DNA of 10,064 nucleotides from DASZOC01 sp035550975. GTDB lineage: Bacteria; Actinomycetota; CADDZG01; WHSQ01. Under the pieces are notes generated by a model. The model did not search any database. It saw only the letters and a list, made by a program, of their open reading frames with translations, and was not told the origin of the DNA. A program made the translations under genes and the position numbers. Shown piece by piece: positions 5,356-10,064 of this stretch (the first letter of the stretch is position 1; each line of letters opens with the position of its first letter). The stretch covers positions 1-10,064 of the forward strand of contig DASZOC010000083.1 in assembly GCA_035550975.1 (NCBI GenBank). The letters are read 5' to 3'.

Positions 5356-6060
5356 TTACTTCTTCGGCAGCTTGACCGGCTTGGTCGTGGCGATCGCGTC
5401 GTGCGGGAGCCCGTTCGTCGTAATGACCGCGCCCGGGGCCGCGTAGATAGCACCGAAGAGCCCCGCGCTCGGTCCGACGGTCGAGCCGAGCTTCGCGCCG
5501 ACCACGTCGAGCGGGACGGGGATCGTGATGGTGCTCGTGGTCACGTCGAAGCTGGCGTTCACTACCGCCTCGACGACGCATTCCGCGCCGACCGTGCAGG
5601 GCCCGGAGCGGACGAAGAACGGGAAGTTCATCAGCTTCGCGGGGTCCCCGACGTTGGGCGGGCAGGCCGGGTCGGTGATGAGCGGGTTACATATGCCGCG
5701 CAGCAGCTCCGTGCGGCCACCGTTCAGCTGGTAGGCGTTGCCGTCAACCGTGAACTCCCATCCGTAACGGACGGTCTCGGGCGTGCCTCCGGACGTCGGC
5801 CCGTTGAGCTTGAGGATGAAGTTGATCGCCTTCTTGTCCTCGGACAAACCGATCGCGGCCTCGACGAGCTCCATGCCGAGGACCGTTCCTGCAGGAGCGA
5901 TCGTCTTGTCGACGTTGGCGCCCCAGTCCGCAGGATCGTCGGTCGCGACTACGACCGGGCCTGCAGGCTTCTTCTTGGCAGCTATCGCGTGCGAGCCGGG
6001 CAGAACCATGAGCCCCATGAGTGCTGCTGTCAGCCCCGCAACGATCATCTTCTTCTTCAT
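5356..6060 (-). CDS. Secreted protein of unknown function
   Basis: A 234-residue exported protein I cannot place in a family. It begins with a classical signal peptide: KKK at 2-4, a hydrophobic stretch at about 5-21, and a probable signal peptidase I site after A27 (AIA|A). The mature part starts KKKPAGPVVVATDDPADWG and appears largely beta-stranded, with stretches such as FILKLNG and YGWEFTVDGNAYQLNG. It has four cysteines (CNP..ACPP and GPC..AEC) that could form two disulfides. There is no C-terminal anchor or sorting signal, so it is released or wall-associated. The ATG at 6060 is preferred over the in-frame TTG two codons upstream, because AAAGGG lies 6 bases before the ATG. It follows the NHEJ operon on the same strand after 70 bp, so read-through is possible but no functional link is evident. 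Confidence 0.75.
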   Translation of the reverse strand: MKKKMIVAGLTAALMGLMVLPGSHAIAAKKKPAGPVVVATDDPADWGANVDKTIAPAGTVLGMELVEAAIGLSEDKKAINFILKLNGPTSGGTPETVRYGWEFTVDGNAYQLNGGRTELLRGICNPLITDPACPPNVGDPAKLMNFPFFVRSGPCTVGAECVVEAVVNASFDVTTSTITIPVPLDVVGAKLGSTVGPSAGLFGAIYAAPGAVITTNGLPHDAIATTKPVKLPKK

Positions 6061-6130
6061 GGTCAACCCTTTCGAGAGTTCCTAGACCTGTAAAGAGATT
6101 CGCTCGCTGCGGGCGATTCCCTGCCCCCCG

Positions 6131-6772
6131 TCAGGTCCTCTTCGCCTCGATCAGCGTGGCGAGGCGCTCCGAGCGGACCTCCGTGACCTCGAGACCAGTA
6201 GCGGCGACGGCCGCCGCGATGCCGGAGCCGGAGCGCAGCATGGCCGGCAGGTTCGAGCGGGTCCCGCGGGGGAGCGCCGACCCGAGTGGGAGCGTCAGCA
6301 CCGAGACGAACAGCATGCCGCCCGGTCGGATGACCCGGGCGAGCTCGCCCAGCGCGCGATCGAGGCCGGGGATCACCTGGAGGCCGTTCGTGCACATGAC
6401 CGCGGCGAACGTCCCGTCGCCGAACGGGAGGTGGTGCGCGTCCGCCTGCACCACCGATAGCTGCTCCGCGCCGGCTCGCCGCGCTGCCGCTCGTGCCGCC
6501 CGCACCATCCCTTCCGCGATATCGACCCCGACCACGAGCCCGTCGTGCGCGTGCGCGAGCGGGATCGTGAAGTGCGCCGTCCCCACCGGCATGTCCAGGA
6601 TCGCGCCGCCACCGGCGACGGCGACGGCACGCCGCCCCTGCTCGAGCGCCAACTCGTTCAGGTTGCCGCCGAACAGGCGGAAGGCCCCGTTGACGACGAC
6701 CGGCTCGTAGATCCTCTCCGCGGCGGCCGAGTAGATCGCGGACACGATCTTCTTGGCGCGCTCGCGCGGCAT
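6131..6772 (-). CDS. Class I SAM-dependent methyltransferase
   Basis: A 213-residue cytosolic Rossmann-fold methyltransferase of the Methyltransf_11/UbiE-like type. Motif I is ILDMPVGTAHF (58-68), a variant of the usual LDxGxGxG loop. Next come VVGVDIAEGM (80-89) with acidic D84 for the ribose, QADAHHLPF (109-117) with D111 near the adenine, and the family stretch LGELARVIRPGGMLF (141-155). The acceptor cannot be read from sequence; small molecules or quinone/lipid-like substrates are common in this family. Its ATG overlaps the ligase stop by one base (TGATG), so it is translationally coupled and is the last gene of the NHEJ operon. The frame is open 50 codons further upstream, but that stretch is Arg-rich shadow sequence inside the ligase gene. 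A role in DNA repair is inferred from position only. Confidence 0.88.
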   Translation of the reverse strand: MPRERAKKIVSAIYSAAAERIYEPVVVNGAFRLFGGNLNELALEQGRRAVAVAGGGAILDMPVGTAHFTIPLAHAHDGLVVGVDIAEGMVRAARAAARRAGAEQLSVVQADAHHLPFGDGTFAAVMCTNGLQVIPGLDRALGELARVIRPGGMLFVSVLTLPLGSALPRGTRSNLPAMLRSGSGIAAAVAATGLEVTEVRSERLATLIEAKRT

Positions 6773-8268
6773 CAGCGCGGGATCAGCGATGCGAGCGCGT
6801 CGAAGGTGCACTCGGCGGGATCTACGTCCGTTCGCAATCCCTTGTAGGACGGAGCGCGGAGCCTGCCGGTAGAGGTGAGCTCGCGGAACTCCACGCGCGC
6901 TACGAGCTCGGGACGGACCCACACCGGATCCTTCAGCTGTTTACCGAAACGTCCGGTCCCCATCTCGCGCGGGTCGTCGGCGAACGGCATCTCGTCCGTG
7001 ACGCGCTCGCGCAGGAGGGGCAAGAGGTCGCCGAGGGTGCGTTCGGAGAACCCCGTACCGACCGAACCGACGTAACGCAGCGCTCCGTCTTCCCATACGC
7101 CGCCCAGCAACGCACCGAAACTGGTCGAACGCGATCCTTCACCCTTCGACCAGCCTCCGATCACCACATCGGCCTCGCAGGTGGTCTTGATCTTCAGCCA
7201 ATCCTTCGCGCGACGACCCGGCCGGTAGGGGCAGCCCTTCTTCTTCGCGACGATGCCTTCGAGGTTCTGCGCGCTCGCGGCCTCGTACAGCGTCTTCCCC
7301 TCGCCTTCGACCCACGGCGAGACCTGCACGTGGTCGCTGACGACGACGAGCTCGTCGAGGATCTCCTTGCGTTCTTCGAGTGGCGTCTTGATCAGCGACT
7401 TCCGGTCGAGGTAGAGGACGTCGTAGGCGACGAAGCTCACCGGGATCTGCTTGGTCATCCGTTCGATCTCGCGCTCGTTCTGCAGGTTGATGCGCGACTG
7501 CAGCCGCTCGAACGAGGGGCGCCCCTGGTGCATCGCCACGATCTCGCCGTCGACGATCGCGTCGAAGCACACGAGACGTTCGTGCAACTTGGTGAGCTCG
7601 GGATAGGTCGCGGTGATGTCGTTCGACCTGCGCGATAGCAACATCGTCTCGTCGACCGAGCACGTCGCGATCGCGCGGATGCCGTCCCACTTCGGCTCAA
7701 AGATCCAGTCCGGGTCGTCGAAAGGCTCGGACACGAGCGTCGCGAGCATCGGCGCGAGAGGGGGCAGGGGATCGGGATCGTCGCGCTCGTCGGCGCGTAT
7801 GCGCACCAGCCAGTTCTTCTCGTCGTCCTTCTTCGTGTGGAACAGGTGCCATACGCCACGGGCTCGCTCGCCATGCAGACGGAAGGTCAGCTTGCCCGGC
7901 TCCTGCTCGAGGACCTCGTAGGTGCCGGCGTCGAAGATGCGCACCTCGCCCGCGCCGTAGTTGCCCTTCGGGATCGTGCCGGAGAAAGACCCGTATTCGA
8001 AGGGGTGGTCCTCGACGTGCACCGCGAGGTTGGCCTTACCGGGTTTCAGCGGCAGGTTCTTGGGGACCGCCCACGAGACCAGAACCGGCGTCTTGCCGTT
8101 CATCATCTCGAGACGGAGATCGAAGTGCAGCCGGGTCGCGTGATGCTGGTGGATCACGAAGGTCTCGCCCGGCCGCGCCGTTCCGGGGTCGACGTCGCCC
8201 TTGAAGACCTTCGCGGGCGGCTCCGAGGTCTCGTCGAAGCGTCGCTTCTCGTTGTAGCTCTTGGCCAT
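6772..8268 (-). CDS. ligD: LigD-type phosphoesterase and ATP-dependent DNA ligase (NHEJ)
   Basis: A 498-residue protein joining two of the three LigD modules. Residues about 25-160 are the 3'-phosphoesterase domain, which trims 3'-phosphate and ribonucleotide ends; HQHHATRLHFDLRLE (40-54) supplies H42, H48, D50 and R52, and H84 follows. Residues about 170-365 are the ATP-dependent ligase nucleotidyltransferase: EPKWDGIR with adenylated K193, VDGEIV at 239-244, FVAYDVLYLD at 279-288, EGIVAKK at 337-343 and WLKIK at 357-361. Residues about 365-485 are the OB domain, ending VEFRELTSTGRLRAPSYKGL. The polymerase module is missing here and is encoded separately two genes upstream. ATG follows the DUF72 stop with no gap, behind GGAGG at 8280-8284. 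All catalytic motifs appear intact, so it should seal double-strand breaks, normally with Ku. Confidence 0.95.
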   Translation of the reverse strand: MAKSYNEKRRFDETSEPPAKVFKGDVDPGTARPGETFVIHQHHATRLHFDLRLEMMNGKTPVLVSWAVPKNLPLKPGKANLAVHVEDHPFEYGSFSGTIPKGNYGAGEVRIFDAGTYEVLEQEPGKLTFRLHGERARGVWHLFHTKKDDEKNWLVRIRADERDDPDPLPPLAPMLATLVSEPFDDPDWIFEPKWDGIRAIATCSVDETMLLSRRSNDITATYPELTKLHERLVCFDAIVDGEIVAMHQGRPSFERLQSRINLQNEREIERMTKQIPVSFVAYDVLYLDRKSLIKTPLEERKEILDELVVVSDHVQVSPWVEGEGKTLYEAASAQNLEGIVAKKKGCPYRPGRRAKDWLKIKTTCEADVVIGGWSKGEGSRSTSFGALLGGVWEDGALRYVGSVGTGFSERTLGDLLPLLRERVTDEMPFADDPREMGTGRFGKQLKDPVWVRPELVARVEFRELTSTGRLRAPSYKGLRTDVDPAECTFDALASLIPR

Positions 8269-8988
8269 CTACGACGTTTCCTCCACGAGCCAGCGCGCGA
8301 GCGCGACCCCACCGAGCGGATCGTTGGCCGGTCCGGTCTCGTGCTTCACGAAGACATACACGTCACGTTCTACTGCTTCTTTCTCCAGCCGGTCGCGCCA
8401 CGCTGCGCGTTGTTCCTCCGTGTACCGCTCGACCCGGAGCCGTACGTATGCCACCGGGCCCGGCGGCAGCTCATCGGGAACATCGCCCGAGCGGTCCGTC
8501 CAGCACAACGTCGCACCGCCGTCTGAGAGTTGCTTCCGGAACTCCGGGGCATCCCACGCGTCCTTCTTGAAGTCGAACGCGTAGGGGACGTTGTCGGGCA
8601 GCACCCGCAATAGCTCGAGAACCGCGTCTCGCTGCGGGTCCTTGTGGGGGAACTGCACCATCACTGCTCCCAGCTTCTTGCCAAGGTTTGCAACCGAGTC
8701 CCGGAAACCCGCGATCAGCTCGAGTTTCTGATCCGTGATGCTCAGATCGAGTCCGTAGCTCATGCCGCGGTGCGCTTTGACGGCGAACCGGAAGCCCTCA
8801 GGTACCGAGTCCTTCCACCTGAGGAACGTCGCGTCGGACTGCCTCCGGTAGAAGGTCGCGTTGATCTCGCAGCCGGTCAGCTGCTCGCCGTAGAAGCGCA
8901 GGAAGTCCTTCTGCGGCAGTGTCGCCGGGTAGAAGTCCGGCTTCCACTCCTTGTAGGCCCAGCCGGAAGTGCCGACGAACAGCGTCAC
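8269..8988 (-). CDS. DUF72 (YecE-like) family protein
   Basis: A 239-residue member of the DUF72 family, a TIM-barrel-like fold with no established activity. Typical features are the N-terminal VGTSGWAYKEWKPDFYP (5-21), EINATFYRRQS (41-51), GFRFAVKAHRGMSYG, and the LGKKLGAVMVQFP strand. Length is normal for the family. The start is GTG at 8988, overlapping the stop of the polymerase gene by four bases (GTGA), with AAGGG at 9000-8996 spaced 7 bases before it. A longer frame exists upstream but would be an Arg-rich shadow inside the polymerase gene. It sits between the two LigD-type genes and is co-translated with both, which suggests a nucleic-acid or end-joining role. That role is inference from context; only the family assignment is seen. 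Confidence 0.88.
   Translation of the reverse strand: MTLFVGTSGWAYKEWKPDFYPATLPQKDFLRFYGEQLTGCEINATFYRRQSDATFLRWKDSVPEGFRFAVKAHRGMSYGLDLSITDQKLELIAGFRDSVANLGKKLGAVMVQFPHKDPQRDAVLELLRVLPDNVPYAFDFKKDAWDAPEFRKQLSDGGATLCWTDRSGDVPDELPPGPVAYVRLRVERYTEEQRAAWRDRLEKEAVERDVYVFVKHETGPANDPLGGVALARWLVEETS
8277..8284 (-). promoter_or_regulatory. Shine-Dalgarno of the ligase gene, inside the DUF72 gene
   Basis: GGAGGAAA on minus lies within the last codons of the DUF72 gene, with 11 bases from GGAGG to the ligase ATG. The junction is TAG-ATG with no bases between, so terminating ribosomes could also restart directly. Confidence 0.6.
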
Positions 8989-9983
8989 GTCCGCACCCTT
9001 ATGTCGCGGGCCTTGCGGGGCTTGGCGTCGAGCTTCTCCAGCGCCGCGGTGAGGTTCTGCCCCGGGCTCTCCGCGACGGGCAGGAACGGGTCGCCGACCT
9101 CGGCGATGCGATCGAACATCGTCGCCATCGTGAAGCGGTCGGGGTAGATGTCGTCGATCTCGTCCCAGGTGAAGGGGGCCGAGCACGTCGCACCCGGCTC
9201 GGGCCGCACCGAGTACGCGGCCGCGATGTTGGCCCCCTCACGGTTCATGTTCACGTCGAGGAACACCTTCCCCTTGCGCTTCGGGATCTCCCATTCCATC
9301 GTCGTGGTCTCGGGGTCCGCCGCGTGCACGAGCTCGCTCACCCCGCCCACGAAGCCCCGCACCCAGTCGTAATCGGTCGTTCCATCGAGCGGCACCATGA
9401 CGACCATCCCCGTCGCCCCGGTCGTCTTCGGGTACGACTCGAGCCCCAGCTGGTCGAGGACGACCTTGATCAACAGGGCGACGTGCTTGACGTCGTCGAA
9501 GGTCGCGGGCGGGAACGGATCGAGGTCGAAGAACGCGTACGTCGGGTGCTTCTGGTCGCCGGCCTTCGTGTGCAGTGGGTGGAACTCGATGCAGCCGAGG
9601 TTCGCCACGTAGAGCATGTCCGCGGGGTCGCAGACGGTCAGGAAGTTGATCGTGCGGTCTTCCGTCTCCGCCCTCACGGGCACGGTCGTCATCCACTTCG
9701 GGGTATGCCGCGGCGCGTTCTTCTCGTAGAAGAAGTCGCTGTCTATCCCGTTCGGCATCCGCTTCAACGTCAAGGGCCGGTCGATGAGGTGCGGAAGCAT
9801 CGTCGGCGACACGTTGAAGTAGTAGGTCAGCAGGTCGCCTTTCGTGTAGCCCTCCTTCGGCCAGTAGACCTTGTCGAGGTTGGAGAGCTTCAGCTGCTTC
9901 TCGCCGGCCCGCGCGTGCCAGTGATCGCCCTTCTTGGTCGCCGGTAGCTCAAGGGGGAAATCGATGGTTGTCGCGGGGCCCAC
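8985..9983 (-). CDS. LigD-type polymerase/primase domain protein (NHEJ)
   Basis: A 332-residue stand-alone version of the LigD polymerase module, of the archaeo-eukaryotic primase superfamily. It fills gaps and adds nucleotides, often ribonucleotides, at broken ends. The N-terminal stretch LSNLDKVYWPKEGYTKGDLL (33-52) and PLTLKRMPNGIDSDFFYEKN (70-89) are diagnostic. Motif I is FDLDP with metal-binding D153 and D155. Motif III is VFLDVNMN with D243, followed by AAAYSVRPEPGA. Motif II reads KTTGATGMVV (186-195), where the family usually has KTSGxKGLHV; the Lys and His are replaced by Thr and Val. The GTG start at 9983 has no Shine-Dalgarno but sits 6 bases from a -10 element, suggesting a leaderless mRNA. 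It is the first gene of the four-gene operon and overlaps the DUF72 gene by 4 nt. Confidence 0.92.
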   Translation of the reverse strand: MGPATTIDFPLELPATKKGDHWHARAGEKQLKLSNLDKVYWPKEGYTKGDLLTYYFNVSPTMLPHLIDRPLTLKRMPNGIDSDFFYEKNAPRHTPKWMTTVPVRAETEDRTINFLTVCDPADMLYVANLGCIEFHPLHTKAGDQKHPTYAFFDLDPFPPATFDDVKHVALLIKVVLDQLGLESYPKTTGATGMVVMVPLDGTTDYDWVRGFVGGVSELVHAADPETTTMEWEIPKRKGKVFLDVNMNREGANIAAAYSVRPEPGATCSAPFTWDEIDDIYPDRFTMATMFDRIAEVGDPFLPVAESPGQNLTAALEKLDAKPRKARDIRVRT

Positions 9984-9989
9984 GCACAG

Positions 9990-9995
9990 AACATA
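9990..9995 (-). promoter_or_regulatory. -10 element of a leaderless promoter for the NHEJ operon
   Basis: TATGTT on minus (consensus TANNNT) ends exactly six bases before the GTG at 9983, which places the predicted transcription start on the first base of the start codon. No Shine-Dalgarno exists upstream of that GTG, as expected for a leaderless mRNA. The -35 region (around 10013-10018) is a poor match. A 12-base palindrome, CGCCGCGCGGCG, lies at 10000-10011 inside the -35/-10 spacer. Confidence 0.5.
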
Positions 9996-10064
9996 TCGGC
10001 GCCGCGCGGCGGAACGATCGTCTAACGCTCTACTGAGATCGAAACCAAGAGGGGGCCCCGCACC

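Noticed and set aside
6773..6922. Upstream extension of the methyltransferase to 6922
   Set aside because: The extra 50 residues are Arg-rich shadow sequence of the ligase gene. The ATG at 6772 gives the TGATG coupling and a normal methyltransferase N-terminus.
8989..9186. Upstream extension of the DUF72 gene to 9186
   Set aside because: The added 66 residues are Arg/His/Gly-rich and lie out of frame inside the polymerase gene. The GTG at 8988 begins right at the conserved VGTSGW strand and has a Shine-Dalgarno.
9238..9696. Long antisense and alternative-frame open frames over the ligase, polymerase and phosphoesterase genes
   Set aside because: High GC leaves many frames open. These products are Arg/Pro/Asp-rich with no domain signal and are covered by well-supported genes on the other frame.
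1..10064. CRISPR array, IS element, phage or defence island
   Set aside because: No spaced direct repeats, transposase, integrase, terminal inverted repeats or attachment-site duplication was seen on either strand.

Overview
The window is GC-rich, densely coded bacterial chromosome with frequent GTG/TTG starts and ordinary housekeeping and accessory genes. Several things suggest a high-GC actinobacterium (Actinomycetota), perhaps an early-branching or uncultured one: the codon bias, a split LigD end-joining system, an apparently leaderless promoter, and a SigB/SigF-type stress promoter. The taxonomic call is inference. I see no phage, IS element, CRISPR array, tRNA or rRNA.

Layout. 1-90: tail of an unidentified plus-strand gene. 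97-1158 (+): cyclic-nucleotide-binding-like plus GAF domain protein. 1136-1825 (-): Crp/Fnr-family regulator, convergent with and overlapping the preceding gene by 23 bp. 1933-2655 (-): lipoprotein with a C-terminal fibronectin type III domain, starting at TTG and followed by a strong hairpin terminator. 2656-2962: non-coding, with several hairpins. 2963-3229 (-): small GlsB/YeaQ/YmgE-type membrane protein behind a GGTTT-N16-GGGTA promoter. 3311-4687 (-): metallophosphoesterase with a large unidentified N-terminal region. 4815-5288 (+): dCMP deaminase family enzyme, divergent from the phosphoesterase. 5305-5331: perfect hairpin between convergent genes. 5356-6060 (-): secreted protein of unknown function.

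9983 down to 6131 (-): a compact four-gene operon. It encodes a LigD polymerase-domain protein, a DUF72 protein, a LigD phosphoesterase-ligase protein and a SAM-dependent methyltransferase. The junctions are a 4-nt overlap, a zero-nt junction and a 1-nt overlap, so the genes are almost certainly co-transcribed and translationally coupled. Two of the four products are the polymerase and the phosphoesterase/ligase parts of bacterial non-homologous end joining (NHEJ), encoded separately rather than as one LigD chain. No Ku gene is visible; it may lie beyond position 10064 or elsewhere.

The most interesting signals are: the DUF72 and methyltransferase genes locked into the NHEJ operon; the non-canonical motif II (no His, no Lys) in the polymerase; the stress-type promoter before the GlsB-like gene; the N-terminal region fused to the metallophosphoesterase; and the neighbouring pair of cNMP-fold proteins, one of which has lost the phosphate-binding Arg. 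No plainly new defence or mobile system was found.
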